Source: Bacillota bacterium
GTDB taxonomy: Bacteria > Bacillota > Clostridia > Lachnospirales > Lachnospiraceae
Length of the DNA stretch: 64,000 nt
Direction: 5' to 3'
Assembly (NCBI GenBank): GCA_023386315.1
Contig: JAEWJZ010000009.1
Coordinates: 91,014-155,013 of the forward strand
The stretch's first letter is position 1. Every line of letters starts with the position of its first letter. The notes under the pieces are model-generated. The model was not told the origin of the DNA. It ran no database searches and was given only the letters and a program-made list of their open reading frames with translations. Both the position numbers and the translations under genes were made by a program. Below, piece by piece: positions 1 to 11,855 of this stretch.

Positions 1-1275
1 CAGCTTCACGCCCTCTTTAAACAGAATCTCCATTCCCATATTTAAGGCTCCTAAAGCGGTATAAAGGTGGACTCTCATGAAGTTGGCCAGATTAAATCTG
101 CTGTTGGGAGTACGAACGAATAATGGCCTTCCCTCTTCAAAATGCGTGATGTGTTCTCCAGACAAATACCCGTAGGACAAAAGTCCGCCGCCATCTTTAT
201 CCCCCTCTAACGCTTTCCTGTAAAGAGCGGTAAAGAGTTCGTTCTTATCCGGCTTCATGCCCATGGTCCCGGCAAACTCCTCAAATAAAGATACCCATGC
301 ATTCAAGTCGGAAGTACAGTTATTGCAGTGGACCATGGCAACAGCATCCCCTGCGGGAGTGGTAACGAGGTCAAGCTCTTCATAAACTCTGGAAAGCTCC
401 TTTTCCAGAACCACCATGGCAAAAACACTGGTTCCTGCAGATACATTTCCAGTTCTCCTTGCAACAGAGTTGGTAGCTGTCATTCCTGTTCCTGCATCAC
501 CTTCCGGCGGGCAAAGAAGAATGCCGGGTTTTAAGTTCCCGCTTACATCAAGAAGTGCTGCTCCCTCTGCTGTCAGCACACCTGCTGCTTCACCTGCAGT
601 CAGAACCTCAGGCATAATATCCCTCAGCTTCCATGGCAGGTGCCTGTCAGAGATAAGTTCATCAAACTGGCTGATCATGTGCTTATTAAAATCTTTCGTC
701 TGGCTGTCCACAGGAAACATTCCGGCGCAGTCACCAATGCCTAAAACTCTCTTTCCGGTCAGCTTCCAGTGGACATATCCTTCCAGAGTAATCAGGTAAT
801 CAATTTCAGAGACATGGTCCTCACCATTTAAAATAGCCTGGTATAAATGGGCAATGCTCCATCTCTGAGGAATGTGGAAAGAAAAAAGCTCCGTCAGCTG
901 GCTGGCCGCCTCTTCCGTCATGGTGTTTCTCCATGTCCGGAATGGAACCAGTAATTCCCCTTTTTTATCAAATGCCATATACCCGTGCATCATGGCAGAA
1001 AATCCAATGGCTCCAATGGAGGTAAGGGTTACCCCATATTTATCTTTCACTTCTTTGGCCATCTTTTTATAGCTGTCCTGAACACCTTCCCATATATCTG
1101 TGATGCCATAGGTCCAGATTCCGTTTTCGTAGCGGTTTTCCCAGTCATGGCCGCCGGTAGCAATGGGATTATGATTCTCATCTACCAGAACTGCTTTGAT
1201 TCTTGTGGATCCAAGTTCGATCCCCAGTGCGGTATTTCCTTCCCGGATTGCTGCTATTAATGTTTCGTTATCCAT
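1..1275 (-). CDS. FGGY-family carbohydrate kinase, probable L-ribulokinase role (3' end outside window)
   Basis: The reading frame is open from the ATG at 1275 to the window edge, 425 codons without a stop, so the C-terminus is missing. The N-terminus carries the FGGY/ASKHA phosphate-binding motif ([17 protein letters not shown], near residues 17-33). Later come a [14 protein letters not shown] sugar-binding segment and a [20 protein letters not shown] segment typical of the second ASKHA lobe. FGGY enzymes phosphorylate sugars with ATP in the cytoplasm. Position directly after araA, with a GAGGGGG ribosome site, suggests phosphorylation of L-ribulose. FGGY members are hard to tell apart by sequence, so xylulokinase-like activity is also possible. 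It is the last visible gene of the leftward arabinose operon; an epimerase gene (araD) may lie beyond the edge. Confidence 0.85.
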   Translation of the reverse strand, partial: MDNETLIAAIREGNTALGIELGSTRIKAVLVDENHNPIATGGHDWENRYENGIWTYGITDIWEGVQDSYKKMAKEVKDKYGVTLTSIGAIGFSAMMHGYMAFDKKGELLVPFRTWRNTMTEEAASQLTELFSFHIPQRWSIAHLYQAILNGEDHVSEIDYLITLEGYVHWKLTGKRVLGIGDCAGMFPVDSQTKDFNKHMISQFDELISDRHLPWKLRDIMPEVLTAGEAAGVLTAEGAALLDVSGNLKPGILLCPPEGDAGTGMTATNSVARRTGNVSAGTSVFAMVVLEKELSRVYEELDLVTTPAGDAVAMVHCNNCTSDLNAWVSLFEEFAGTMGMKPDKNELFTALYRKALEGDKDGGGLLSYGYLSGEHITHFEEGRPLFVRTPNSRFNLANFMRVHLYTALGALNMGMEILFKEGVKL

Positions 1276-1303
1276 AGAAACCCCCTCAAACTTTCTATCA
1301 GCA

Positions 1304-2797
1304 TCAGCGGTATGCCGCCGAATTCCATCTCAGTTCATTTTTAAAATCCCGGATATTTGTATTCTCATCAATATAAACAGCTTCAATTCCCATGGCTTCG
1401 GCCCAGTCACCCAGCTGCTCAGCAGTCAGATCGTAAGAAAATGCCGTATGATGGGCACCACCAGCTAAAATCCAGCATTCCGCACCGGTTATTAAATTGG
1501 GCTCCGGAGTCCAGAACGCAGTTGCAACCGGAAGCTTTGGCATGGGCTTTTCTACCTTTTTACAGTTGACGGTATTGATAATAAGGCGGAACCGGGTTCC
1601 TAAATCGATGAGGGAAGCAGCAACTCCTCTGCCCTCTTTTGCAGTAAATACAAGCCTTGCCGGATCTTCCCTGTCACCCATGGACAAGGGATTTACTTTG
1701 ATGCCTGCTCTGCCCTCTGCAATGGATGGACAGACTTCCAGCATATGGGCCTGAAGAATCCCTTCTTTCCCCGGAACCAGATTATAAGTATAATCCTCCA
1801 TGAAAGAAGTTCCCTTCGCATCCTTTGTGCCCTCCGTCATCAGCTTCATTAAACGCACCATGGCTGCTGTTTTCCAGTCGCCTTCTCCGCCGAAGCCGTA
1901 CCCCTTTTCCATCAGACGCTGGATTGCAAGGCCTGGAAGCTGTTTTAAGGACCCCAAATCTCCAAAATGGGTAACAATCGCCTGATAATCCTTTTCTCTT
2001 AAAAATGCCTCCAATCCAAGCTCAATCTGAGCCTGAACTGCCACATGTTTTTTAAATTCCTCAGGATCCCTTCCTTCCAGCAATATGTCATAGCGGTCGT
2101 AATACTCTTCCACAAGTGCAGACACATCTCCCGCTTTTACATCCTGAACATATTCAGCAGCTTCATTCACCGGATAAGCATCGATCTCCCAGCCGAATTT
2201 CACCTGAGCCTCTACCTTATCTCCTTCCGTTACTGCTACATTTCGCATATTGTCCGCAAAACGCACCACACGGATATGGCTGCTTTCCACTATTCCCACT
2301 GCAGTCCTCATCCAGGAAGCAATTCTTCTTTTTACCGATTCATCATCCCAGAAACCGGCAATCACCTTTCTTACCAGCCCCATTCTGGTCACCATATGTC
2401 CGAATTCCCGGTCTCCGTGGGCGGACTGGTTCTCGTTCATGAAATCCATATCAATGGTATCATAAGGGATTTCCTGGTTAAACTGGGTATGTAAATGAAG
2501 CAGGGGTTTTCTGTATTCCTGCAGACCCAGGATCCATGACTTTGCCGGAGAAAATGTGTGCATCCATGTGATGACGCCTGCGCAGTTCTCATCGTCATTC
2601 GCCTGACGGAACAGAGACCGTATGGACGCATTGTCAATGAGCACAGGCTTTAAAACCACTTCATAGGGCAGGATACCGGAGGCATTAAGCCTCTCAGTTA
2701 TAATTCCTGCATGTTCTGCTACATCCCTTAAGCAGGCTTCTCCATAAAGGTCCTGAGAGCCTGTTGCAAACCAGAATCGATACGCTTTTTGTTTCAT
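1304..2797 (-). CDS. araA: L-arabinose isomerase
   Basis: This 497-residue protein converts L-arabinose to L-ribulose in the cytoplasm, with Mn2+ as the usual cofactor. The length matches the family (about 500 residues). It starts with the hallmark [12 protein letters not shown] and contains the conserved [12 protein letters not shown] segment. The metal and catalytic ligands are visible in order: Glu in [12 protein letters not shown], Glu in SFMEDYTYN, His in QAHMLEVCP and His in [10 protein letters not shown]. It lies 24 bases after the arabinofuranosidase stop and 28 bases before the kinase start, in a leftward operon transaldolase-GH51-araA-kinase. It supplies the substrate of the neighbouring kinase. 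Confidence 0.97.
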   Translation of the reverse strand: MKQKAYRFWFATGSQDLYGEACLRDVAEHAGIITERLNASGILPYEVVLKPVLIDNASIRSLFRQANDDENCAGVITWMHTFSPAKSWILGLQEYRKPLLHLHTQFNQEIPYDTIDMDFMNENQSAHGDREFGHMVTRMGLVRKVIAGFWDDESVKRRIASWMRTAVGIVESSHIRVVRFADNMRNVAVTEGDKVEAQVKFGWEIDAYPVNEAAEYVQDVKAGDVSALVEEYYDRYDILLEGRDPEEFKKHVAVQAQIELGLEAFLREKDYQAIVTHFGDLGSLKQLPGLAIQRLMEKGYGFGGEGDWKTAAMVRLMKLMTEGTKDAKGTSFMEDYTYNLVPGKEGILQAHMLEVCPSIAEGRAGIKVNPLSMGDREDPARLVFTAKEGRGVAASLIDLGTRFRLIINTVNCKKVEKPMPKLPVATAFWTPEPNLITGAECWILAGGAHHTAFSYDLTAEQLGDWAEAMGIEAVYIDENTNIRDFKNELRWNSAAYR

Positions 2798-2821
2798 ATG
2801 TATAACCCCCTCCTGTTTGAT

Positions 2822-4357
<1,536 letters not shown>

Positions 4358-4374
4358 CTAAACGATAATTAGTT

Positions 4375-5028
4375 TTATTCTCCGAATACCTTGCGGTAGT
4401 CATCCTGAAATTTCTTAATTCCCTGATCCGTTAAGGGATGTCTGGTCATCTGTTCTAACACCGGATAAGGTACGGTAGCGATGTCCGCGCCGGCTTTGGC
4501 ACAGTCAATCACATGGATGGGGTTGCGGATGCTGGCCGCTATGATCTCTGTCTCAATCTCATGAATTGAAAATATTTCAGTGATCTCTTCTATCAGATCA
4601 ATTCCAGGCATTGAAATATCATCAAGTCTTCCTAAGAAAGGAGATACATAGGTGGCTCCTGCCCTTGCTGCCAGAAGAGCCTGGGCTGCGGAAAATACCA
4701 GAGTCACATTGGTCTTTATCCCTTCCCCTGTCAGCACTTTAACTGCCTTTAATCCTTCTGCTGTCATGGGGATCTTAACAACCATATTGGGATGGATGGC
4801 TGCAATCTGCCGCCCCTCTTCTATCATCCCTGCTGAATCTGCAGTAGTCGCTTTCACTTCACCGCTGATGGGACCATCCACGATGGATGCAATCTCTTCT
4901 ATCACCTGTTTAAAATCCCTTCCTTCTTTGGCAATCAAAGACGGATTGGTGGTAACACCGCAGATAATTCCCATCTCATTGGCTTTTCTGATTTCTTCAA
5001 TGTTCGCCGTGTCTACAAAAAACTTCAT
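4375..5028 (-). CDS. transaldolase of the short Fsa/TalC type
   Basis: This 217-residue protein belongs to the short transaldolase/fructose-6-phosphate aldolase family of the pentose phosphate pathway. It starts [16 protein letters not shown], carries [13 protein letters not shown], and has the Schiff-base lysine K85 in VVKIPM. The [12 protein letters not shown] segment is also diagnostic. Short enzymes can be transaldolases or fructose-6-phosphate aldolases; the motif [20 protein letters not shown] favours transaldolase in Firmicutes, but this is inference. It is the first gene of the arabinose operon, with an AGGAGG site seven bases before ATG 5028. Placing transaldolase in an arabinose operon links pentose breakdown to glycolysis. 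Confidence 0.93.
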   Translation of the reverse strand: MKFFVDTANIEEIRKANEMGIICGVTTNPSLIAKEGRDFKQVIEEIASIVDGPISGEVKATTADSAGMIEEGRQIAAIHPNMVVKIPMTAEGLKAVKVLTGEGIKTNVTLVFSAAQALLAARAGATYVSPFLGRLDDISMPGIDLIEEITEIFSIHEIETEIIAASIRNPIHVIDCAKAGADIATVPYPVLEQMTRHPLTDQGIKKFQDDYRKVFGE

Positions 5029-5085
5029 TGATTTCTACCTCCTGATTTTTCCATGAGAGTGAACCAGTCATCCTCTTATTTACAA

Positions 5086-5116
5086 TTTATAACTTGTACG
5101 CACCATTGCACAAGTT
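5086..5116 (-). promoter_or_regulatory. arabinose operon promoter overlapped by an AraR-like inverted repeat
   Basis: Read on the minus strand, a -35-like TTGTGC (5108-5113) and a -10-like TATAAA (5086-5091) are 16 bases apart. An imperfect inverted repeat covers 5091-5116, with arms AACTTGTACG and TGCACAAGTT (eight of ten positions pair). The arms resemble the ACTTGTnCG half-sites of AraR operators of Firmicutes. Overlap of operator and core promoter fits repression when arabinose is absent. No araR gene is in the window, so the regulator assignment is inference. Confidence 0.55.
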
Positions 5117-5310
5117 GTTTTTATTTATTTTACCATATCAGCCCTGTTTTTTCCAAATAATTCATTATCACTAAAGTGGTATATAGCACAAGAGATCCGG
5201 GCATTCCTATTTAAATCTATGTTTTTTCCACAATTGCATGAATAAAGCAAGATAAATTGCACAATTTTATTTTTTAATTTTGTTAATGTTTGTTAACACT
5301 TTTAAAGAAA

Positions 5311-5347
5311 ATTGGGGTATATTATTACATGTAACCCCCCCCCCAAT
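5311..5347. repeat. ten-base C homopolymer with pairing G4 arm in the dacA-arabinose intergenic region
   Basis: The stretch 5029-5440 (412 bases) has no gene. It holds the arabinose promoter at its left end, an AT-rich middle and a run of ten C at 5335-5344. ATTGGGG at 5311-5317 can pair with CCCCAAT at 5341-5347 to form a hairpin. A TGTTAACA palindrome lies at 5291-5298. No protein is encoded here. Function is unknown; homopolymers of this length are prone to length change. Confidence 0.5.
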
Positions 5348-5397
5348 ACATTATATAGTTTTTGCTACACCCCATAAGAAACGAAATACCTTCTCCG

Positions 5398-5429
5398 AAA
5401 AAAGACCAGCTTCCCCAGCTGGTCTTTTT
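5398..5429 (-). terminator. rho-independent terminator after the carboxypeptidase gene
   Basis: AAAAGACCAGCT and AGCTGGTCTTTT form a near-perfect stem around a four-to-five-base loop. On the minus strand it follows the stop at 5441 by about ten bases and ends in a T run. The flanking A and T runs make it usable in both directions. Confidence 0.9.
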
Positions 5430-5440
5430 CATTTTCATAT

Positions 5441-6868
5441 TTAGTTTTTCTTCTTTTTATTTCTGCGTTCATTTAAAATGCGTTCAAAGTCATCTGCATC
5501 GCCTTCTTCCATAAGACGGCGTCTACGTTCTTCTTTTCGAAGTGCAATTTCTTTGGACTCTTTTCTTTTCTTCTTCACTGCAAATACTGTCCCTGCTGCT
5601 ACAGCAAAAGCTGCGGCTGCAATGAAAAGAGTTCCAAAAACTCCAATCCCCTTTTGTGAATTGTTATTTGTGTCCGTTTTTGTCTCTTCCTCATGTTTAC
5701 CAGAAGACTCTTTCGCAGGCTGTTCACTCTGGGACTCCTCTTCGGCCTTTGCAAATAAGTACGCCTGTCCAACTGCCCTGTCATTATAAGTATAGCGGAT
5801 GAGAGCCACAGCACCTTTGGGACTGCCGGCCGGCAAGTCCGTTACCAGTTCCCTGTCAGTCTCAGAAAACACTGCCCCCTTGGGAACGGTGACTGCCGCG
5901 TCTGGCTCCAGTTCAAGATCCGAAGGCTGATAACTTTTCGTTCCAATGGAAACAGGGGTATCCCCAGCGGTATATTCCGTTTCATTGCCTGTTACAGGCA
6001 GATTTTCAAACTGGGTAAATCCAAATTCAAGGAGGTTCTTTCCATCAATAAAATACTGCCTTGGACTTCCCTTTAAGATAACGGAAATCAGCCTTCTCCC
6101 ATCTTTTTGTGCATAAGTCACAAGAGTATTGCCGGCTTTAATCAGATAGCCGGTTTTTCCTGCGACAGCCGCAGGATAGTAAAATTCACTGGATTCATCC
6201 GTGGTCTTTACCAGCCTGTGTTCATTATATATAGTCAGCCCTTCCGGATTATTGGCAGTGGGGGGAATCTTATGGCTGACAGCAGAACTGATCTCCACCA
6301 GTTTTTTATTATTATAAGCAGCACGGGCGATGAGTGCCATATCATATGCAGTCACATGCTGGGTGTCTCCATTTAATCCGGATGGATTTTCAAAATGGCT
6401 TTCTGTGCATCCAAGCTCCGTCAGTTTGTCATTCATCATTTTGACAAATCCTTCTCTGCTTCCGCCCACATGCTCCGCCAGAGCATTGGCAGCCTGGTTA
6501 CAGGAATGCAGAATAAGAGAATACAGGCAATCCTCTACAGACAGCGTATCCCCATTGGTAACATTCAGTTTATTTCCGCTTCCTTCTTCCACATTGTAGA
6601 CAGAATCCTTTGAAAATGTCACCATATCGGTCAGATCACTGTTCTCCAGGACTATTAAAGCAGTCAGTATCTTCGTAATACTTGCCGGCGGATAAGCGGC
6701 GTGTATATTTTGTCCAAAGATAACGGTGCCTGTATCTGCATCAATCACAATTCCCGCTTCTGCCTGAATACCCGTGTCAGACGGCCAATCCGGTTTTGCA
6801 TAAACGGTCATAAGAAACAGCTGGCAAATCAGTACGCAGCTTAACAGTACTTTCATCCGACGTTTCAC
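5441..6868 (-). CDS. D-alanyl-D-alanine carboxypeptidase (DacA/DacF type, S11)
   Basis: This 475-residue penicillin-binding protein trims the terminal D-Ala of peptidoglycan pentapeptides outside the membrane. A signal peptide fills residues 1-24 (ending TVYA-K). The three active-site motifs are S63-ITK66, S122-C-N124 and K238-TG. The catalytic domain is followed by a beta-rich domain, then a single membrane segment (about 419-440, GTLFIAAAAFAVAAGTVFAV) and a very basic cytoplasmic tail. A true transmembrane anchor replaces the usual C-terminal amphipathic helix. It stands alone between terminators and transcribes leftward. Confidence 0.93.
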   Translation of the reverse strand: MKRRMKVLLSCVLICQLFLMTVYAKPDWPSDTGIQAEAGIVIDADTGTVIFGQNIHAAYPPASITKILTALIVLENSDLTDMVTFSKDSVYNVEEGSGNKLNVTNGDTLSVEDCLYSLILHSCNQAANALAEHVGGSREGFVKMMNDKLTELGCTESHFENPSGLNGDTQHVTAYDMALIARAAYNNKKLVEISSAVSHKIPPTANNPEGLTIYNEHRLVKTTDESSEFYYPAAVAGKTGYLIKAGNTLVTYAQKDGRRLISVILKGSPRQYFIDGKNLLEFGFTQFENLPVTGNETEYTAGDTPVSIGTKSYQPSDLELEPDAAVTVPKGAVFSETDRELVTDLPAGSPKGAVALIRYTYNDRAVGQAYLFAKAEEESQSEQPAKESSGKHEEETKTDTNNNSQKGIGVFGTLFIAAAAFAVAAGTVFAVKKKRKESKEIALRKEERRRRLMEEGDADDFERILNERRNKKKKN

Positions 6869-6939
6869 GTATCATCCTCCTGACATGAAATATGCCCTAA
6901 AGCCGCACCAGAATAAGTATACGGTTTTAGGGCACTATT

Positions 6940-8499
6940 TTACTTCGCGTAATCTGTAACTCTGGACTCCCGGATCACGTTAACCTTAATCTGTCCCGGA
7001 TACTCTAAAGAATCCTCAATCTTCTTAGAAATATCACGGGCCAAAAGTACCATATCATCATCGTTAATCTGATCAGGAACTACCATAATCCGAACTTCGC
7101 GTCCTGCCTGAATGGCAAAGGACTTGTCCACTCCCTTAAAGGAGTTGGTGATATCTTCTAACTGTTTTAATCTGTTTGTATATGTTTCCAGAGTCTCCCT
7201 TCTGGCACCAGGTCTTGCAGCAGAAATGGTATCTGCAGCCTGAACGATGCAGGCAATCAGACTCTGTGGTTCTACATCTCCATGATGTGATTCCACGGTG
7301 TTCAATACGATTGCGGATTCTTTGTATTTCTTACATAACTCCAGACCCAGCTGAATATGAGAACCTTCCATCTCATGATCCACAGCTTTTCCAATATCAT
7401 GTAATAAACCGGCACGTTTTGCCATACGGATATCAAGACCGATCTCTCCGGCTAACAGCCCGGATAACTGAGCGACCTCGATGGAATGCTTTAATGCATT
7501 CTGTCCATAGCTTGTTCTGTATTTCAGCTTGCCAAGCAAACGTATGAGTTCCGGATGAAGCCCGTGAATGCCCACTTCAAGAGCGGCGGCTTCTCCTTCC
7601 TCACGCATATTGGTCTCAACTTCTTTTTGCGCCTTCTCCACCATCTCCTCGATTCTGGCTGGGTGAATACGTCCATCCACAATGAGGCGTTCCAACGCGA
7701 TTCTCGCTACTTCTCTACGAACCGGATCAAATCCGGATAAAACAACTGCTTCCGGGGTATCATCAATAATTAATTCCACACCCGTCAGGGTTTCTAACGT
7801 ACGGATATTACGGCCTTCTCTACCGATAATACGGCCTTTCATCTCGTCATTGGGAAGCTGTACAACTGAAACTGTTGTCTCTGCCACATGGTCAGCCGCA
7901 CATCTTTGAATGGCAGTAACCACATATTCTTTTGCTTTCTTATCAGCTTCTTCTTTTGCTTTGTTTTCCAGTTCCTTAATTAATTTCGCAGTGTCATGTT
8001 TAACATCATCTTCAACAGATTTTAAAAGATATTCTTTTGCCTGTTCGGAGGTAAGTCCGGAAATTTTTTCCAGTTCCTGAATGCCTTTTTCATAGAGAGA
8101 TTCCACTTCGGAATTTCTTTTATTCAGGGCTTCCTCTCGAGCAGCAAGACCTGCTTCTCGTTTTTCCATAGTCTCAGACTTCTTGTCCAAGTTTTCTTCC
8201 TTGCTTAATACTCGTCTTTCATAACGTTGAAGCTCAGCTCTTCTCTCCCTGGTTTCCTTTTCCAGTTCGTTCTTAGTCTTTAAAGACTCTTCTTTCGCCT
8301 CAAGGAGAGCTTCACGCTTCTTTGTCTCAGCGGTCTTTAATGCTTCATCTATTATTTCCCGGGATTTTTCTTCTGCAGAGCCAATCTTGCTTTCGTAAGT
8401 GTTCTTACGATATGCGGTCGCAGCAGACCAGGCAATAAAAGCAACTACTACTGATGCAATGATCAAAATCAATGCAGCCGTGAATACTGATACTGACAC
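6940..8499 (-). CDS. rny: ribonuclease Y
   Basis: This 519-residue membrane-bound endoribonuclease starts mRNA decay in Firmicutes. An N-terminal membrane helix (about 5-25) is followed by a long charged coiled coil (about 30-200). Then comes a KH RNA-binding domain ([17 protein letters not shown]) and an HD domain with the metal motif HD in [15 protein letters not shown]. The C-terminus ends ESRVTDYAK, as in the family. Length is typical (about 520). It lies 125 bases downstream of recX in the same direction, a common clostridial order (recA-recX-rny). Confidence 0.97.
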   Translation of the reverse strand: MSVSVFTAALILIIASVVVAFIAWSAATAYRKNTYESKIGSAEEKSREIIDEALKTAETKKREALLEAKEESLKTKNELEKETRERRAELQRYERRVLSKEENLDKKSETMEKREAGLAAREEALNKRNSEVESLYEKGIQELEKISGLTSEQAKEYLLKSVEDDVKHDTAKLIKELENKAKEEADKKAKEYVVTAIQRCAADHVAETTVSVVQLPNDEMKGRIIGREGRNIRTLETLTGVELIIDDTPEAVVLSGFDPVRREVARIALERLIVDGRIHPARIEEMVEKAQKEVETNMREEGEAAALEVGIHGLHPELIRLLGKLKYRTSYGQNALKHSIEVAQLSGLLAGEIGLDIRMAKRAGLLHDIGKAVDHEMEGSHIQLGLELCKKYKESAIVLNTVESHHGDVEPQSLIACIVQAADTISAARPGARRETLETYTNRLKQLEDITNSFKGVDKSFAIQAGREVRIMVVPDQINDDDMVLLARDISKKIEDSLEYPGQIKVNVIRESRVTDYAK

Positions 8500-8624
8500 A
8501 GGAGCACCTCCTTATTTTATTTTCATTGTACAACAATACAACACTACAATTTTAAACTGTTTTATACATTATGTCAAGTATTTCGCCTCTGTTTCCGGTA
8601 TACTTATACACATTTTCACTATTG

Positions 8625-9233
8625 TCAGTCATCGACAAAAATTTCACCTAAAACCCTGCTTACCGCTTCATAAGAGAAACCCTTTCTACCAAGGGATGCC
8701 ATCACTTTACTCTTCTCTCTGACGTCCATCTGTTCCGGAAATAAACGCTTTTTCCTGATATATTCTCTGACTATGGCTGCCTCATCCACGGGCTGCTCCT
8801 TTAAAGTATCTCCAATAATTTCCTTGTCCAGACCTTTTCTCTGAAGTTCATACTGTATCTGTCTTTCGCTCTTTCTTCTGGAATTATATTCCACATATCT
8901 TCTTGCGTACTCCTGGTCATTGATAAAACGATGCTCCTTTAGGAAATCAATGGCATAATCAATGGCCTCCTGCGGATAATATCCTTCCTTTAGCTTTCTC
9001 CTCAGTTCCTGCTCCGTCTTATCGGATGATTTTAAAAGGAACAGAACCCGTTCCCTGGCTCTCTTACACAGTATTTCCTTAACAATCTCCTGATAAACCT
9101 CTCCGGAGATCTCATTTCCTTCCTCTATGGAATATCGCTTTAATTCCCCTCTATAAAGAACAAGAGTAAAGTCATCATCAAGAATGACTTTACTCCTGCG
9201 TTTATCGACGGGCACAATCTCTGTTACTGTCAT
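8625..9233 (-). CDS. recX: recombination regulator RecX
   Basis: This 202-residue protein of helical three-helix repeats binds RecA filaments and tunes recombination. Recognisable segments are LYRGELKRYSIEEG near the start, LLKSSDKTEQELRRKLKEGYY, and EYARRYVEYNSRRKSERQIQYELQRKG in the middle. It follows recA by 83 bases on the same strand, its usual place. The ATG at 9233 has an AAGGGG ribosome site. Confidence 0.93.
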   Translation of the reverse strand: MTVTEIVPVDKRRSKVILDDDFTLVLYRGELKRYSIEEGNEISGEVYQEIVKEILCKRARERVLFLLKSSDKTEQELRRKLKEGYYPQEAIDYAIDFLKEHRFINDQEYARRYVEYNSRRKSERQIQYELQRKGLDKEIIGDTLKEQPVDEAAIVREYIRKKRLFPEQMDVREKSKVMASLGRKGFSYEAVSRVLGEIFVDD

Positions 9234-9316
9234 ATATGCCCCTTATCCCATTGATCATTCTGTCTCTGTCCTATCCCTTCACTTCTCTGTCAGAAGAGGG
9301 GACGGACTTCGCAGTT

Positions 9317-10402
9317 TTATTCTTTCACTGCTCCGGTCTTATCTTCCTCAGGCTTAATCCGCTTGCTTTCCTTTTCCGGGGCACGATCGCCTGCAATCGC
9401 TTTTTCCTCTGCAAGACCATACTTGACCCGGACCTTGTTCTCGATCTCCAGACAAACGGCTGGATTGTCCTGAAGATAAATCTTGGAATTTTCTCTTCCC
9501 TGGCCGATCTTTACATTATTATAAGCGAACCATGCACCGCTTTTTTCAACAATATTCTCTTTTACAGCTAAATCCAGAATATCTCCTTCTTTGGAAATTC
9601 CCTTTCCGAACATGATATCAAATTCAGCCTCTTTAAACGGCGGAGCAATCTTGTTCTTCACCACCTTCACACGGGCTCTGTTACCTACCATGTCGCCGCC
9701 CTGCTTTAAAGTCTCAATCTTACGGATATCCATACGGACGGAGGCGTAGAATTTAAGAGCGCGGCCGCCTGTGGTCGTCTCAGGACTGCCAAACATAACT
9801 CCTACCTTCTCACGAAGCTGGTTAATAAATAAAACAATGCAGTTGGACTTACTGATAACAGCAGTGAGTTTTCTGAGAGCCTGGGACATCAGTCTTGCCT
9901 GAAGACCTACGTGGGAATCACCCATGTCTCCCTCAATCTCAGCTTTGGGAACCAGGGCTGCTACAGAGTCAACAATGATAATATCCACGGCTCCGGACCG
10001 GACCATGGTTTCCGTAATCTCAAGAGCCTGTTCTCCGTTATCCGGCTGGGAAATATATAAATTGTCGATATCGACACCTATATTCTTTGCATAAACGGGG
10101 TCAAGCGCATGCTCCGCATCGATAAAGCCTGCGATGCCTCCCCGCTTCTGAACCTCTGCTACCATATGAAGAGCAACTGTGGTCTTACCACTGGATTCCG
10201 GTCCATAGATCTCCACGACTCTTCCCTTCGGAATTCCGCCAAGACCAAGTGCTATATCCAGACTTAACGCTCCGGTAGGTATGGTCTCCACATTCATATT
10301 CGTTCCTGAATCTCCCAGCTTCATGACAGATCCTTTTCCATATGCTTTCTCTATCTGGGTAAGTGCGGCATCCAGTGCTTTCAGCTTATCATCTTTATTC
10401 AT
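9317..10402 (-). CDS. recA: recombinase RecA
   Basis: This 361-residue ATP-dependent strand-exchange protein is the SOS coprotease. Walker A is GPESSGKTT, Walker B is in [12 protein letters not shown], and loop L2 carries [23 protein letters not shown]. The start at ATG 10402 is chosen because GGAGGATAAG precedes it. An in-frame TTG at 10423 would place the SOS box inside the coding sequence and has no ribosome site. An acidic C-terminal tail is present. It is the first gene of recA-recX and carries its own SOS box and promoter. Confidence 0.98.
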   Translation of the reverse strand: MNKDDKLKALDAALTQIEKAYGKGSVMKLGDSGTNMNVETIPTGALSLDIALGLGGIPKGRVVEIYGPESSGKTTVALHMVAEVQKRGGIAGFIDAEHALDPVYAKNIGVDIDNLYISQPDNGEQALEITETMVRSGAVDIIIVDSVAALVPKAEIEGDMGDSHVGLQARLMSQALRKLTAVISKSNCIVLFINQLREKVGVMFGSPETTTGGRALKFYASVRMDIRKIETLKQGGDMVGNRARVKVVKNKIAPPFKEAEFDIMFGKGISKEGDILDLAVKENIVEKSGAWFAYNNVKIGQGRENSKIYLQDNPAVCLEIENKVRVKYGLAEEKAIAGDRAPEKESKRIKPEEDKTGAVKE

Positions 10403-10416
10403 CTTATCCTCCAACA

Positions 10417-10430
10417 CGAACAAACGTTCT
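10417..10430 (-). promoter_or_regulatory. LexA (SOS/Cheo) box of recA
   Basis: On the plus strand the site reads CGAACAAACGTTCT, matching the Firmicute LexA consensus CGAACRNRYGTTYC at all but the last base, with perfect GAAC-N4-GTTC cores. It lies 15 bases before the recA start and just downstream of the predicted transcription start, suited to repression by LexA. Confidence 0.9.
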
Positions 10431-10443
10431 TTTTCTATTTATA

Positions 10444-10472
10444 ATGATAGTATACTTCCAGGCAAATGTCAA
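10444..10472 (-). promoter_or_regulatory. recA promoter, sigma-A type
   Basis: On the minus strand a consensus TTGACA (10467-10472) is separated by 17 bases from TATCAT (10444-10449). The SOS box lies 14 bases further downstream. The rest of 10473-10704 carries no gene; it holds two terminators of the neighbouring subtilase. Confidence 0.75.
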
Positions 10473-10574
10473 CCTGTATTTTCATCCTTCTTCAATCATA
10501 CGCATCACACTCCTGTCTCTGCGGTCAACTCATTAAGGTTACTTTGGAAATTAGGGCGAAACGCCTGAATGGGA

Positions 10575-10597
10575 AATAAAAAAAGGCAGACTGCCTT
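10575..10597 (-). terminator. second, short terminator downstream of the subtilase
   Basis: On the minus strand AAGGCA-GTC-TGCCTT forms a six-pair stem followed directly by a run of T. It may back up the larger hairpin at 10657-10703 and shield recA from read-through. Confidence 0.6.
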
Positions 10598-10656
10598 ACG
10601 ACTTCTGTTTTACTATAGCACAGAGATTTGGGCTTAGCAAGTTTTTTCTTTCCCAA

Positions 10657-10703
10657 AACCGGATACGGACCGCCTTTTATTGGAAGACGGCCCGTATCCG
10701 GTT
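10657..10703 (-). terminator. large hairpin directly after the subtilase stop
   Basis: Arms of about 16 bases (10657-10672 and 10688-10703) based on AACCGGATACGG pair almost fully. The stem begins one base after the subtilase stop codon. The T run behind it is short (GGTTTTGGG), so it may act with the second hairpin. Confidence 0.65.
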
Positions 10704-10704
10704 C

Positions 10705-11595
10705 TTACAGCAGAAGCTTTTCCACATCAAGCATTCCCCAGCCCTGCTGATTCATGGGAAGTCCGATATCCACAGCCCGTTCTCTTAACATGAGCTTCAC
10801 ATCCCGGTTGCTCATATAGGGATATTTCTGCAGTAAAAGTGCAATGGCCCCTGAGACCAGGGGGGTGGACATGGAGGTTCCGCTTTTGGTCTGATACTGC
10901 CCCGGTTCATTGGAACAGCTTATAATTCCGGCTCCCGGCGCAATGATCTCCGGTTTACAGATACAGGCACCTGTGGGACCTCTGCCGGAATAGTCAATCA
11001 TCCGGTTTCCCATCACATTTACCTCTTTGTAGTCATCGGAACACCCTACGGTAATCACCTTCCGGCTGATCCCGGGCGTTGTGATGGTATTCGTACCGGG
11101 TCCCATGTTTCCTGCTGCCACACACACCACCAGCCCGTCATCCCAGGCTGCATTCACACCTCTTACCAGAACCGAATTTTCTGTCATTCCTTTTTTTGAA
11201 AAGGAACCAACAGATATATTTACAATCCGGATTCCGTACCTTTCCCTGTTGTCACGGATCCACTTCAGCCCGGAAAGCACATCTGAAGCGTAACCATTTC
11301 CTTTTTTGTCCAATACTTTCAGCATAATAATATGGCTCTCCGGGGCAACCCCCATATAAAGACCATCGGAGGCTCTGCCCTCTCCTGCTATAATCCCGGA
11401 TATATGAGTTCCATGGCCGTTATCATCGTAGGGCTCCCGCCTGCGGTGAACAATATCCACAAAAGCTGCCAATCTATGTTCAAGATCCTCATGAAGATAA
11501 ATTCCCGTATCAAGAACTGCAATACCAATACCACGCCCGGTTAGTCCCATTCGGATGGCACTGTCACAGTGTATCACTTCTCTTACCTGATTCAC
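10705..11595 (-). CDS. subtilisin-like serine protease (S8), intracellular type
   Basis: This 296-residue protease has a complete catalytic triad: D29 (AVLDTGIYLH), H61 (DDNGHGTHISG) and S241 (GTSMSTPLVSGA), with oxyanion Asn163 in AAGNMGPG. There is no signal peptide and essentially no prodomain, since the catalytic core starts near residue 20. It therefore resembles intracellular subtilases rather than secreted ones; its substrate cannot be read from the sequence. It is a single-gene unit with terminators on both sides. Confidence 0.93.
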   Translation of the reverse strand: MNQVREVIHCDSAIRMGLTGRGIGIAVLDTGIYLHEDLEHRLAAFVDIVHRRREPYDDNGHGTHISGIIAGEGRASDGLYMGVAPESHIIMLKVLDKKGNGYASDVLSGLKWIRDNRERYGIRIVNISVGSFSKKGMTENSVLVRGVNAAWDDGLVVCVAAGNMGPGTNTITTPGISRKVITVGCSDDYKEVNVMGNRMIDYSGRGPTGACICKPEIIAPGAGIISCSNEPGQYQTKSGTSMSTPLVSGAIALLLQKYPYMSNRDVKLMLRERAVDIGLPMNQQGWGMLDVEKLLL

Positions 11596-11855
11596 AGTCC
11601 GCTACCTGATTCCTTTTTTTATTAAGATATTCCGGTACGCTTCCCATGGTTTCATTTCCATACTAAAATGCAGGCAGGAATTTACCATTTGTTTTTAATT
11701 TCTTAAATCTGCTCCAGCCATATTAAGAAAATCTTCATAATCTATTCAAACAATATACAAACTTTTCCAGAAGCGGTATGATATACTTAACACATAAGAA
11801 ATGCACAACGTAACAATTATCCTTTCACCCTTTTTGAAAATCCGAAAATCCTAAG

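Noticed and set aside
328..2494. Plus-strand open frames over the kinase and araA genes
   Set aside because: They are shadows of the leftward genes, without ribosome sites or recognisable domains.
10403..10423. A longer RecA starting at TTG 10423
   Set aside because: It has no ribosome site and would place the SOS box in the coding region; ATG 10402 has GGAGG at the right distance.
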